This document shows positions 33,001-45,524 of a stretch of DNA of 64,000 bases, piece after piece (positions within the stretch are counted from its first letter, which is position 1; every line of letters begins with the position of its first letter). The position numbers and the translations under genes are program-made. The notes beneath the pieces are model-generated. The model worked only from the letters and a program-made list of their open reading frames with translations, made no database searches and was not told the DNA's origin. The DNA is from Procambarus clarkii (lineage: Eukaryota; Arthropoda; Malacostraca; Decapoda; Cambaridae), in the NCBI RefSeq assembly GCF_040958095.1, contig NC_091150.1, positions 63,730,591-63,794,590 of the forward strand. Reading direction: 5' to 3'.

Positions 33001-36000
33001 CTTAGATCATCAGACATAAATATATTCAATCAAGTCCATCTCCAGCCTAACTCTTATCCGAGTACACACATAACCCCAACCTGTGTAATTATTTTTCACC
33101 CCCTCCCACCTTCCTCCATCTCATCTCATCTCACCTTACCCTTTCCCTCCCTTACCTTCTCATCCCCAACGTATCCAAACCTTCAATAATCATACTGTAT
33201 TTGCATATTTTCTCTATATTCAGCTGTGTTCTTCACATTTTGTCCATGTTTTCTGTGTTCATTCCATGTTCTACAAATGTTCACAGCATTCTCAGTTCAA
33301 TTCTTTTCACCTGTTTTTTCTCATTTTTTCTGTAATCTTTCTCTTAGTCTCATTATGTTCTCTACAAATTCTAGTCATAGTTTCTATGTACATCATATGT
33401 TCTCTGTATAACTTTTATACTCAATATTCATGTTCTCAATGTTCTTAGCTTGTTCTTCACATGTTCAGTGTTCATTCTTTGTAATCCCTATTCTCCTTAT
33501 CATGTTTTCATGTTCTCTGTAAGTTCATATTCCCAACATGTTCACTGTATTTATCAACTTTTCTTACATATGTTCTTTGCCATGTTCCCCATATGTTCTC
33601 TGGGTTTTTCCCCTTACATGTTATTTAACGTTCCTTAACTAAAAAAATCTTTCGCCAATCAACTAAAACATAGTCACTTTCGTCATTTCTCAACTAAACT
33701 TATTATCCAGTCAACTAAAAATTGTCAAAGGAATCTTTCCAACACTGTTCATAACTAAACTTATTCCCTAGTCATCAGAAAATAACCGTGTTCTTCATGT
33801 TTCATTGTCATTTCATAACTAAAATTATCCATCAATCAACAGAAAAAGTCATATTCATCATTTCGTAACAGCCATTATGTTTTCGTCAAGTAAGAAAATA
33901 TAGTCAAAGATATCTATCATCGTCGTTCTTAACTGACATTTATACGTTGTGGAGCACTAAAAATAGTCAAATGTAACTTTTTCAACACTTTCGTAACTAA
34001 AATTATATGTCGCTAAGTAAGAAAAAATTGTCAAAGGAATCTTTCCAGCACTGTTCACAACTAAACATATTCCCCATTCATCAGAAAATAACCGTGTTCT
34101 TCATGTTTCATTGTCATTTCATAACTAAAATTATCCATCAATCAACAGAAAAAGCCATGTTCATCATGTTTTTGTCTTTTTGCTTAACTAAAATTATGTT
34201 TTGTCAAGTAAGAAAAAATATCCAAAGATATCTTTCATCGCTGTTCTTAACTGACATTATACTTTGGGGAGCACAAAAATAGTCTCCCTCGTCATGTTTT
34301 ATCTTTTTCCTTAACTAAAGTATTCATCAGTCAACTAAAAAATAGTTACTTCATCATGTTTCCTTGTCATTTCTTAACTGAAATATCACTTCTCTCATTT
34401 AAAATAGTCATGTGTAGCCTCTTTCCAACACTGTTCTTAACTAAAGTAACCTTTCACTTCGCTAAAATAGTCATATTCATCATTGTTCCTAACTAAATTA
34501 TATGTCGTTAAGTAAGAAATATAGTCAAAGACACTCTTCGAGACATCAAGGACTTACTCAAAGACATCAAAGTTGCACTCAAAGACATCCTTTGAGACAT
34601 CAAAGACATCCTTTAAGACTTCAATGGGACTCTTCGAGATATCAAAAGATCCTCTCAAACACTCAAAAATTTACTTGCATCCTCAAAGTTATTCTCAGAG
34701 GCATAAAAGTTTTCTCAGAGCTATCAAACTTGTTCTCAAAGTCATCAAAGTTATTCACAGAGTCATCAAAGTTAATCTAAGACATCATTTTTCATCAAAG
34801 ATATTCTCTCTAAACCATCAATGTTCTTTTCTAAGACATAAAAGTTATTCTCAGAGTCACCTTCGTTCTTCAGAGAAACTTTCCAAAACATCTTTGTTCA
34901 TCAAGTTATTCTCGGAGTCATCAAAAGGTATTCTCTAACTCACTTTTGGTCATTAAAGTTAATTTCTATGTTATAAAAGTTTGTCTCAGAGACATCTAAA
35001 GTTAATCTTAGAGTTATCAAATGTAATCTCTAACTCACTTTTGTTCATCAAAGTTGATCTCAGAGTTAACAAAGGTAATCTCTAACTCACTCTCGTTCAT
35101 CAAAGTTGTTTCAAAGACATCAAAGTTAATCTCAGAGTTATCCAAAGATATTCTCATGTCCACAAAAGTTAATCCAAGAGACGTCAAAGTTAATCTCAGA
35201 CATCTTCGTTCATAAAAGTTATTCTCAGAGACATCTAAAGTTATTCTTTAAGACAACAAAGTCTTTCTCAGAGTCATCAAAGTAATTCTCAGAGTCACCT
35301 TTGTTATTCAAAGAAGCCTTCTGAGACATCCTCGTTCAACAAAAACTGTCCTCAGAGCCATCAAAAAGTTAAATACAGTCGTCAAAGTTATTCTCTAAGT
35401 ATCTTTTCGTTCATCAGAGAAGCTTTCTAAGACATCTTTGTTCATCAAAGTTGTTCTCTAAGACATCAATCTTGTTCTCTAAGACATCAAAGATGTTCTC
35501 TAAATCATAAAAGTTAATCTCTAAGTCACCTTCGTTCGTCAGAGAAACTTTCCAAAACATCTTTGTTCATCAAACTTGTTTTCAAAGTCATCAAAAGTTA
35601 ATCTAAGACATCTTTTTTCATCAAAGTTATTTTCAGATACATCTAAAGTTATTATGTAAGACATAAAAGTTATTCTCAGAGTCATCAAATGTTATTCTCG
35701 AAGTCATCAAAGATATTTTCAGAGACATCTAAAGTTAATTTCTATGTTATAAAAGTTATTCTCAGAGACATCTAAAGTTAATCTTAGTCATCAAAGTTGT
35801 TCTCTAAACATCAATGTTGTTCTCCAAGACATCAAAGATGTTCTCAAAATCATAAAAGTTATTCCCAGAGCTATCAAAGTTATTCTCAAAGTCATCAAAG
35901 TTATTCAAAGAGCTAACAAAAGTTATTCTCTAAGTAACCTTTCGTTCATCAGAGAAGCTTTCTAAGACATCTTCGTTCATCAATGTTGATCTCTAAGTCA

Positions 36001-36219
36001 CCTTGGTTCATCAAAGAAACTCTCCTTCTTCCATCAAGTTATACTTTAAGACAACATTGTTGTTCTCTAAGACATCTTCAGGCATAAAATTTCTCTCCAA
36101 ATACAACTAGTTCAGCTTTTCATATGAAACTTACACTTCTGTTAAATATATTTTCTTAGACATTTTACCTTTTAAACTGTTCTCTGAACTACACTGTTCA
36201 AACCTACGTAACCTATCCT

Positions 36220-36987
36220 CTCCACCCAATGTTACTTAGTTAACTTAACCTTCATAACCTAACTTTACCTATCCTAACATAACTTACATTACCTTACCTA
36301 ACTTAACCTAACTTATTTAACTTATCTTACCTATCCTAACGTAACCTAACTTGCTTTACCTAACTTAATCTTACATTCCCAAACTGATGTATCCTAACTT
36401 ATCTAGTCAAACCAGACATGATCTAACTTACATAAGTATTCCTTCTTGTCTTTTGTGTTTCGTCAATCATTGTCTCATATTCATTTACTCATTTCATTAG
36501 TTAATTTCTCAAATGGTCACTTATGCAGTTCAAGTGCTATTTGTTAGAGATTGGATATTTAAGCATTTCAAAGAATTTTTGTTATATATGGGCATTTACT
36601 CATTTCATTAGTTAATTTCTCAAATGGTCACTTTTGCATTTCAAGTGCTATTTGTTAGAGATTGGATATTTAAGCATTTCAAAGAATTTTTGTCATATAT
36701 GGGCATTTACTCATTTCATTAGTTAATTTCTCAAATGGACGTTTTTGCATTTCAAGTGTTATTTGTTTAAGATTTGGTGTTTAACCATTTCAAAGGATTT
36801 TTGTTATATATGGGAACTTACTCGTTTCAAGGGCTAATTTCTCAAATGGTCATTTTTGCAGATCAAGGGTTATTTGTTAAAGTTCATCAAGTTGCTCATA
36901 AGTTGTATTTATTATGTTTGTTATCATTTATTCTTATTCCCCAACCCCTTAACCTAACCTCTTGTAATCTTAGTGTATTTGGTAGGT
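36220..36987 (+). repeat. 768-bp block present only in the left arm, with 111-bp tandem repeats
   Basis: The right arm has about 10 bases at the matching point (near 37,715). The block holds a CCTAAC-rich segment (about 36,230-36,430) and about four copies of a 111-bp unit (GGGCATTTACTCATTTCATT at about 36,479, 36,590, 36,701 and, diverged, 36,812). It is either an insertion here or a loss in the right arm. Confidence 0.8.
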
Positions 36988-37170
36988 TCTATCATATGTT
37001 CTTATTCCCCAACCCCTTAACCTAACCTTTCAGATGTAGTTTATTGTGTTTTTGACGTATTTGTTGAATATATTATCCTTTTCCTAACCTTTCAGATGTA
37101 GTTTTGTTTCTCCTTTTTGTATATTTTTACCCAAACCCACCATCCCACTTAACCTTCTTTCCTTCTTTTA

Positions 37171-37522
37171 CTTTGATTCTCCTACTCCTTCTAACCCTCC
37201 TTTTCTATCTCTCTCCCTTATTCTATCTCTTCCTCCCCCTCTCTCTCTCCCTCATTTGCTCAAATGCTCTCTTCTTTCTCAAATTCAAGTCTTAATGCTC
37301 CCATTCTCTCACCCTCACTCTCATTCACTTAGTTTTTCTTTTTCTCAAATTCAAGTCTTAGTGTTCCCATGCTCTTCCTCCCCCTCTCTCTTACTTTTTT
37401 CTCCTCTTTTCATGCTCTCACTCCCTTGAGCTCTTGTTTCTCAATTTCAAGTCTTAGTAGATCTGATTCTTTACTATTGTAATTTTTATTATTACTATGA
37501 TAAAGAATGAACTTATATGTGA
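37171..37522. other. Palindrome spacer
   Basis: About 350 bp between the arms, CT-rich and simple (CTCTCTCCCTC, TTTCTCAAATTCAAGTCTTA repeated three times). No gene. Confidence 0.8.
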
Positions 37523-40360
37523 AAACAAAGTAAAAGAAGGAAAGAAGGTTAAGTGGGATGGTGGGTTTGGGTAAAAATATACAAAAAGGAGAAACAAAAC
37601 TACATCTGAAAGGTTAGGAAAAGGATAATATATTCAACAAATACGTCAAAAACACAATAAACTACATCTGAAAGGTTAGGTTAAGGGGTTGGGGAATAAG
37701 AACATATGATAGAAGAAAAGATAGGATAGGTTACGTAGGTTTGAACAGTGTAGTTCAGAGAACAGTTTAAAAGGTAAAATGTCTAAGAAAATATATTTAA
37801 CAGAAGTGTAAGTTTCATATGAAAAGCTGAACTAGTTGTATTTGGAGAGAAATTTTATGCCTGAAGATGTCTTAGAGAACAACAATGTTGTCTTAAAGTA
37901 TAACTTGATGGAAGAAGGAGAGTTTCTTTGATGAACCAAGGTGACTTAGAGATCAACATTGATGAACGAAGATGTCTTGGAAAGCTTCTCTGATGAACGA
38001 AAGGTTACTTAGAGAATAACTTTTGTTAGCTCTTTGAATAACTTTGATGACTTTGAGAATAACTTTGATAGCTCTGGGAATAACTTTTATGATTTTGAGA
38101 ACATCTTTGATGTCTTGGAGAACAACATTGATGTTTAGAGAACAACTTTGATGACCAAGATTAACTTTAGATGTCTCTGAGAATAACTTTTATAACATAG
38201 AAATTAACTTTAGATGTCTCTGAAAATATCTTTGATGACTTCGAGAATAACATTTGATGACTCTGAGAATAACTTTTATGTCTTACATAATAACTTTAGA
38301 TGTATCTGAAAATAACTTTGATGAAAAAAGATGTCTTAGATTAACTTTTGATGACTTTGAAAACAAGTTTGATGAACAAAGATGTTTTGGAAAGTTTCTC
38401 TGACGAACGAAGGTGACTTAGAGATTAACTTTTATGATTTAGAGAACATCTTTGATGTCTTAGAGAACAAGATTGATGTCTTAGAGAACAACTTTGATGA
38501 ACAAAGATGTCTTAGAAAGCTTCTCTGATGAACGAAAAGATACTTAGAGAATAACTTTGACGACTGTATTTAACTTTTTGATGGCTCTGAGGACAGTTTT
38601 TGTTGAACGAGGATGTCTCAGAAGGCTTCTTTGAATAACAAAGGTGACTCTGAGAATAATTTTGATGACTCTGAGAAAGACTTTGTTGTCTTAAAGAATA
38701 ACTTTAGATGTCTCTGAGAATAACTTTTATGAACGAAGATGTCTGAGATTAACTTTGACGTCTCTTGGATTAACTTTTGTGGACATGAGAATATCTTTGG
38801 ATAACTCTGAGATTAACTTTGATGTCTTTGAAACAACTTTGATGAACGAGAGTGAGTTAGAGATTACCTTTGTTAACTCTGAGATCAACTTTGATGAACA
38901 AAAGTGAGTTAGAGATTACATTTGATAACTCTAAGATTAACTTTAGATGTCTCTGAGACAAACTTTTATAACATAGAAATTAACTTTAATGACCAAAAGT
39001 GAGTTAGAGAATACCTTTTGATGACTCCGAGAATAACTTGATGAACAAAGATGTTTTGGAAAGTTTCTCTGAAGAACGAAGGTGACTCTGAGAATAACTT
39101 TTATGTCTTAGAAAAGAACATTGATGGTTTAGAGAGAATATCTTTGATGAAAAATGATGTCTTAGATTAACTTTGATGACTCTGTGAATAACTTTGATGA
39201 CTTTGAGAACAAGTTTGATAGCTCTGAGAAAACTTTTATGCCTCTGAGAATAACTTTGAGGATGCAAGTAAATTTTTGAGTGTTTGAGAGGGTCTTTTGA
39301 TATCTCGAAGAGTCCCATTGAAGTCTTAAAGGATGTCTTTGATGTCTCAAAGGATGTCTTTGAGTGCAACTTTGATGTCTTTGAGTAAGTCCTTGATGTC
39401 TCGAAGAGTGTCTTTGACTATATTTCTTACTTAACGACATATAATTTAGTTAGGAACAATGATGAATATGACTATTTTAGCGAAGTGAAAGGTTACTTTA
39501 GTTAAGAACAGTGTTGGAAAGAGGCTACACATGACTATTTTAAATGAGAGAAGTGATATTTCAGTTAAGAAATGACAAGGAAACATGATGAAGTAACTAT
39601 TTTTTAGTTGACTGATGAATACTTTAGTTAAGGAAAAAGATAAAACATGACGAGGGAGACTATTTTTGTGCTCCCCAAAGTATAATGTCAGTTAAGAACA
39701 GCGATGAAAGATATCTTTAGATATTTTTTCTTACTTGACAAAACATAATTTTAGTTAAGCAAAAAGACAAAAACATGATGAACATGGCTTTTTCTGTTGA
39801 TTGATGGATAATTTTAGTTATGAAATGACAATGAAACATGAAGAACACGGTTATTTTCTGATGAATGGGGAATATGTTTAGTTGTGAACAGTGCTGGAAA
39901 GATTCCTTTGACAATTTTTTCTTACTTAGCGACATATAATTTTAGTTACGAAAGTGTTGAAAAAGTTACATTTGACTATTTTTAGTGCTCCACAAAGTAT
40001 AAATGTCAGTTAAGAACGACGATGATAGATATCTTTGACTATATTTTCTTACTTGACGAAAACATAATGGCTGTTACGAAATGATGAATATGACTTTTTC
40101 TGTTGATTGATGGATAATTTTAGTTATGAAATGACAATGAAACATGAAGAACACGGTTATTTTCTGATGACTAGGGAATAAGTTTAGTTATGAACAGTGT
40201 TGGAAAGATTCCTTTGACAATTTTTAGTTGACTGGATAATAAGTTTAGTTGAGAAATGACGAAAGTGACTATGTTTTAGTTGATTGGCGAAAGATTTTTT
40301 TAGTTAAGGAACGTTAAATAACATGTAAGGGGAAAAACCCAGAGAACATATGGGGAACAT

Positions 40361-40527
40361 ACCTGATCAGAATACCTGATCAACCAGGCTGTGACTCATA
40401 CGTCAGGCTGCGAGCAGCCGCGTCTAACAGCCTGGTTGATCAGTCCAGCAACCAGGAGGCCTGGTCGACGACCGGGCCGCGGGGACACTAAGCCCCGGAA
40501 GCACCTCAAGGTAGCCTCAAGGTAGGT
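40361..40527 (+). mobile_element. SINE inside the right arm, with AACAT duplication
   Basis: The body shares its core and its 3' CTCAAGGTAGCCTCAAGGTA end with the SINE at 4,224-4,473. Its head is different: TGATCAACCAGGCTGT and ACAGCCTGGTTGATCA form a 16-base inverted pair. AACAT flanks it (40,356-40,360 and 40,528-40,532). The left arm has the uninterrupted site at 33,582-33,586, so it inserted after the arms existed. Confidence 0.9.
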
Positions 40528-42889
40528 AACATGGCAAAGAACATATGTAAGAAAAGTTGATGAATACAGTGAACATGCTGGGAATATGAACTTACAGAGA
40601 ACATGAAAACATGATAAGGAGAATAGGGATTACAAAGAATGAACACTGAACATGTGAAGAACAAGCTAAGAACATTGAGAACATGAATATTGAGTATAAA
40701 AGTTGTACAGAGAACATATGATGTACATAGAAAATATGACTAGAATTTGTAGAGAACATAATGAGACTAAGAGAAAGATTACAGAAAAAATGAGAAAAAA
40801 CAGGTGAAAAGAATTGAACTGAGCATGCTGTGAACATTTGTAGAACATGGAATGAACACAGAAAACATGGACAAAATGTGAAGAACACAGCTGAATATAG
40901 AGAAAATATGCAAATACAGTATGATTATTGAAGGTTTGGATACGTTGGGGATGAGAAGGTAAGGGAGGGAAAGGGTAAGGTGAGATGAGATGAGATGGAG
41001 GAAGGTGGGAGAGGGTGAAAGATAATTACACAGGTTGGGGTTATGTGTGTACTCGGATAAGAGTTAGGCTGGAGATGGACTTGATTGAATATACTTATGT
41101 CTGATGATCTAAGGCTGAGGAAATGGAACTTGGCTAATGTCCAGATTAATTTTACTACGTTAGAAAATAAGGTGATTTTAAATCTCAGGGTGATTTAGTT
41201 GGAAAATAAAGAACTTGTACAAAATGAACTAAGCTGGGGCACAAGAGTTGAAACTTGATAACTGAACTGGTTTTTATTTACTATGTCTGAAAATGTAGTT
41301 GGGTGTTTAAATCTCAGGGGGATTTGGACTGATAGTAATGAATTTACATGAGTGAACTTGGACAGAGGACAAGAGCTAGAGTTTTATATTTGTTTACTTC
41401 ATATTTACTATGTCTGAAATACAGATGGTAAAAATTTCAGGGAAATTGATGGGTTATTTACAAAGATACGAAAGAGAACTAAGGTGGGGACGAGAGCTGG
41501 AGCTCGATAACTGACTTGATCTTATTTACTAACTTTGAAGTATGTCTGCTTTTAAATTTCGGGAAATTGATAGGTTATTTACAAATATACGAGAGAGAAC
41601 TAAGGCGGGGGATGAGAGCTGGAGCTCGATAACTTACTTGATTTTTATTTACTAACTTTGAAGTATGTCTGCTTTAAATTTCGGGAAAATTGGTCTGTTA
41701 CTAACGATCTTGTATAAATGAACTAAGGCGATGGACAAGAGCTGGAGCTCGATAACTGTTTTGATCTTATTTACGGAGCCTGAAAATACAGAGGGTAAAA
41801 AATTTCAGGGGAATTGATCTGTTACTAACGATCTTGTACAATGAACTAAGGTGGAGGACGAGATCTGGAGCTCGGTAATGGACTTGATCTTATTTACGGT
41901 GCCTGTAATACAGAGGGTAAAAATTTCAGGGAAATTGAATAGGTATTAACGAAGATACGAGAGAGAGCTAAGGCGGAGGACAAGCGCTGGAGCTCGATAA
42001 CTGTTTTGATCTTATTTACGGTGTCTGAAATACAGAGGGTAAAAATCTCAGGGAATTTGGACTGTTACTAATGATTTTGTACAAATGAACTAAGCTGGAG
42101 ACAAGAGCTAGAGTTTGATAATTGATTGCATTTACTAAACTATGTCTGAAATACAGCGGGTAGAAATTTCGGGGAATTTGAATAGGTATTAACGAAGATA
42201 CGAGAGAGAGCTAAGGCGGAGGACAAGCGCTGGAGCTCGGTAACTAAATTACTGTATTGAAATACGTTTGAAATATGATTATTTTTAAATTTTAGAGGGA
42301 TTGGAATGATAGTATTCATTATACGACAGGGGACTAAGGCAGGGAACGTGAGCTAGAACTTGCTTACTAACACGATTTATTTGTGTAAAACTGACTTGCT
42401 TAATGAAAAGGAGCAAACATATGATGTCAGAAAATAGCTGAACTGAATGAAAGGAGAGAGAGAGAGGAGGGACGGTCCAGATATTATGGAAAAGATAAGA
42501 TAAGATATGATAAGAGGAGACCTACACGAAGCGTCTGGCTGGCCGGGCGTAAGGAAAATAAAGGTGACGCGAGAGATTGCGAGGTAAAGGGGGAGGGAGG
42601 TGATGTGAGGTACGAGACCTGAAAACCCTGGCTCACACAGGTAACTTTCTAAATTTACATGAAAAACTATGGCTTATATAGACGATTTTTTGTAAGTTGA
42701 AAACAGGTAAAATATGTCCGTAGAGTTCTCCTGGAAACCCTAAAGCGCTACACACGATATTTGAATTTCTCCCATAAGCCCTTAACAAACTTCTATGTCT
42801 CGGAAATTATTTTCATCATAAGAAATCCTTACTTCTAAAATCTGTGACTGACAAAATTTACCTGAAAACCCTGGCTCACAGACACGATA

Positions 42890-43030
42890 TTTCACAGAAA
42901 AAAAAAATTACCTGTGAGCTGTACATCACACAGGGGTCCTCTGGCCAAAAAAAAAAAAATTACCTGTGCGCTGTACATCGCACAGGGGTCCTCTGGCCAA
43001 AAAAAAAAAAATGACCTGTGCGCTGTACTC
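42890..43030 (-). repeat. Hairpin poly-T minisatellite at the right arm tip
   Basis: Mirror image of 31,330-31,480: units of CGCACAGG, T run, CCTGTGCG read on the minus strand. One unit has diverged to a CACACAGG form. Confidence 0.85.
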
Positions 43031-43039
43031 CCTACTACT

Positions 43040-45524
43040 GGCGTGGTGGTGTAGGTGGGCGTTGTGGTGCAGGTGGGCGTGGTGGTGCAGGTGGGCGTTG
43101 TGGTGCAGGTGGGCGTGGTGGTGCAGGTGGGCGTGGTGGTGTAGGAGGGCGTGGTGGTGCAGGTGGGCGTGGTGGTGCAGGTGGGCGTTGTGGTGCAGGT
43201 GGGCGTGGTGGTGCAGGTGGGCGTGGTGGTGTAGGTGGGCATGGTTGTGCAGGTGGGCGTGGTGGTGCAGGTGGGCGTGGTGGTGCAGGTGGGCGTTGTG
43301 GTGCAGGTGGGCGTGGTGGTGCAGGTGGGCGTGGTGGTGCGCGAGGGCATGGTGGTGCAGGAGGGCGTGGTGGTGCAGGTGGGCGTGGTGGTGCAGGTGG
43401 GCGTGGTGGTGCAGGTGGGCGTGGTGGTGCAGGTGGGCGTGGTGGTGCAGGAGGGCGTGGTGGTGCAGGTGGGCCTGGTGGTGCAGGTGGGCGTGGTGGT
43501 GTAGGTTGGCGTGGTGGTGCAGGTGGGCATGGTGGTGCAGGTGGGCGTTGTGGTGCAGGTGGGCGTGGTGGTGCAGGTGGGCGTGGTGGTGTAGGAGGGC
43601 GTGGTGGTGCAGGTGGGCATGGTGGTGCAGGTGGGCGTTGTGGTGCAGGTGGGCGTGGTGGTGCAGGTGGGTGTGGTGGTGTAGGAGGGCGTGGTGGTGC
43701 AGGTGGGCATGGTAGTGCAGGTGGGCGTGGTGGTGTAGGTGAGCGTTGTGGTGCAGGTGGGGGTGGTGGTGCAGGTGGGTATGGTAGTGCAGGTGGATGT
43801 GGTGGTGTAGGTGGGTGTGGTGGTGCAGGGGGGTGTGGTGGTGCAGGTGGTTCGTGGTGGTGCAGGTGGGTGTAATGGTGCAGGTGGTTCGTGGTGGTGC
43901 AGGTGGATGTGGTGGTGCAGGTGGGCGTGGTAGTGCAGATGGGTGTAATAGTGCAGGTGGATGTGGTGGTGCAGGTGGGTGTGGTGGTGCAGGTGGGTGT
44001 GGTGGTGCAGGTGGGTGTGGGGGTGATTCGGGTGTTGTGGTGCAGGTGGGTGTGGTGGTGCAGGTGTTGCGTGGTGGCGCAGGTGGGTGTTGCAGTGCAG
44101 GTGGGTGTAGTAGTGCAGGTGGGTGTGGTGGTGCAGGTTTGTGTGGTGGTGCATGTGTGCGTGGTGGTGCAGGTGGGTGTGGTGGTGCAGGTGGGTATGG
44201 TAGTGCATATGTGTTTGGTGGTGCAGGTGGGCGTGGTAGTGCAGGTGTGCATAGTGGTGCAGGTAGGCGTGATAGTGCAGGTGGGCAGGGTGGTGCAGGT
44301 GGGCGTGGTCGTGCAGGAGGGCGTGGGATTGCAGGTGGGCATGGTGGTGCAGGTGGGCGTGGGAGTGCAGGTGGGCGTGGCAGTGCAGGTGGGCATTGTA
44401 GTGCAGGCGGGCGTGGTAATACAGTTGTGCGTGGTTGTTCAGGTGGGCGTGGTGGTGCAGGTGGGTGTGGTGGTGCAGGTGGGTGTTGTGGTGCAGCTGT
44501 GCGTGGTGGTGCAGGTGGGTGTGGTGGTGCATGTGGGCGTGGTAGTGCTGGTGGGCGTGGCAGTGCAGGTGGGTGTTGTAGTGCAGGTGGGCGTGGTGGT
44601 GCAGGCGGGTGTTATAGTGCATGTGAGTGTGGTAGTGAAGGTGGGTGTGGTGGTGTAGGTGGGCGTGGTAGTGCAGGTGGGTGTGGTAGTGCAGGTGGGT
44701 GTGGTAGTGCAGGCGGGCGTGGTAGTGCAAGTGGGCTTGGTATTGCAGGTGGACGTTGTGGTGCAGGTGGGTGTGATAGTGCCGGTGGACGTATTAGTGG
44801 AGATGGGCGTGATGGTGCAGGTGGGCGTGGTGGTGCAGGTGCCTGTGGTGGTGCAGGTATGCGTTGTGGCGCAGGTGGGTGTGGTAGTGCAGGTGGGCGT
44901 GATGGTGCAGGTGGACGTGATGGTGCAGGTGGGCGTGATGGTAAAGGTGGGCATGATGGTGCAGGTAGGTGTGGTGGTGCAGGTGGACGTGGTGGTGCAG
45001 GAGGGCATGAAGGTGCAGGTGGGTGTGGTGGTGCAGGTGGGTGTGGTGTTGCAGGTTGGTGTGGCGGTGCAGGTGGGTGTAATTGTGCAGGTGAACGTGG
45101 TAGTGAAGGTGGTGCGGGTTGTACGGGTGTGTGTGGTGCTGCAGGTGGGTATGGTGGTGCAGCTGGGCGTGGTGGTGCAGACGGGTGTGGTGGTGCAGGT
45201 AGATGTGGTGGTGCAGGTGTGCGTGGTGGTGCAGGTGGGCGTGGTAGTGCAGGTGGGCCTGGTGGTCTAGATGGGTGTAGTGGTGTAGGTGGGCGTTGTG
45301 GTGCAGGAGGGCGTTGTGGTGCAGGTGGGCGTAGTGGTGCAGGTGGGTGTGGTGGTGCAGGTTTGTGTGGTGGTGTAGGTGGGTGTGATGATGCAGGTGG
45401 GTGTGGTGGTGCAGGTGGCCATAGTGGTGCAGGAGGGCATGAAGGTGCAGGTGGATGTGGTGGTGCAGGTGGGTCTAGGGATGCAGCTGGGCGTGGTGGT
45501 GCAGGTGGGTGTTGTAGTGCAGGT
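43040..45524 (+). repeat. 18-bp G-rich satellite, array 3 (left part)
   Basis: It starts GGCGTGGTGGTGTAGG directly at the palindrome tip. 43,790-45,300 is collinear with array 2 at 29,600-31,090. It is interrupted at 45,525 by the third LTR element. Confidence 0.95.
45521..45524. other. Target-site duplication AGGT (left)
   Basis: AGGT precedes the left LTR and recurs at 53,035-53,038 right after the right LTR. It is part of the satellite monomer GCAGGTG. Confidence 0.8.

Larger units (their letters stand above)
31320..37170 (+). repeat. Palindrome left arm
   Basis: Blocks in order: poly-T hairpin minisatellite (31,330-31,480); mixed AT-rich DNA (to about 31,980); about 122-bp tandem repeats (to about 33,000); TGTTC-rich block (33,185-33,640); TTAACTAAAATTA-type block (33,640-34,520); ATCAAAGTTATTCTCAGAG-type block (34,520-36,090); then a block unique to this arm (36,220-36,987) and a shared inner segment to 37,170. 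Open frames of 60-120 codons are repeat readings. Confidence 0.9.
31320..43039. mobile_element. 11.7-kb palindrome, candidate giant foldback-like element
   Basis: The left arm (31,320 to about 37,170) is repeated in reverse complement as the right arm (about 37,523 to 43,039) around a spacer of about 350 bp. The tips read AGTAGTAGGG and CCCTACTACT. The outer flanks are 18-bp satellite in the same orientation on both sides, so the inversion stops exactly at the tips. GGCGTG ends the left flank and begins the right flank, as a 6-bp target duplication would. The arms consist of degenerate tandem repeats, as in foldback elements. No transposase or other protein is visible, so if mobile it is non-autonomous. 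The alternative is a fold-back replication or inverted duplication whose breakpoints happen to fall at the satellite. Confidence 0.7.
37523..43039 (-). repeat. Palindrome right arm
   Basis: Reverse complement of the left arm with very few substitutions by eye. It differs by lacking the 768-bp block, carrying a SINE (40,361-40,527), and having about two more 122-bp tandem units (41,040-42,370). Confidence 0.9.

Noticed and set aside
34502-34938. Frames of 92-121 codons present in both palindrome arms (mirror at 39,004-39,440)
   Set aside because: They are readings of the ATCAAAG-type tandem block; their conservation is that of the inverted arms.
36230-36430. Telomeric repeat (arthropod CCTAA)
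   Set aside because: CCTAAC occurs often but with irregular spacing and many other words; no perfect tandem run.
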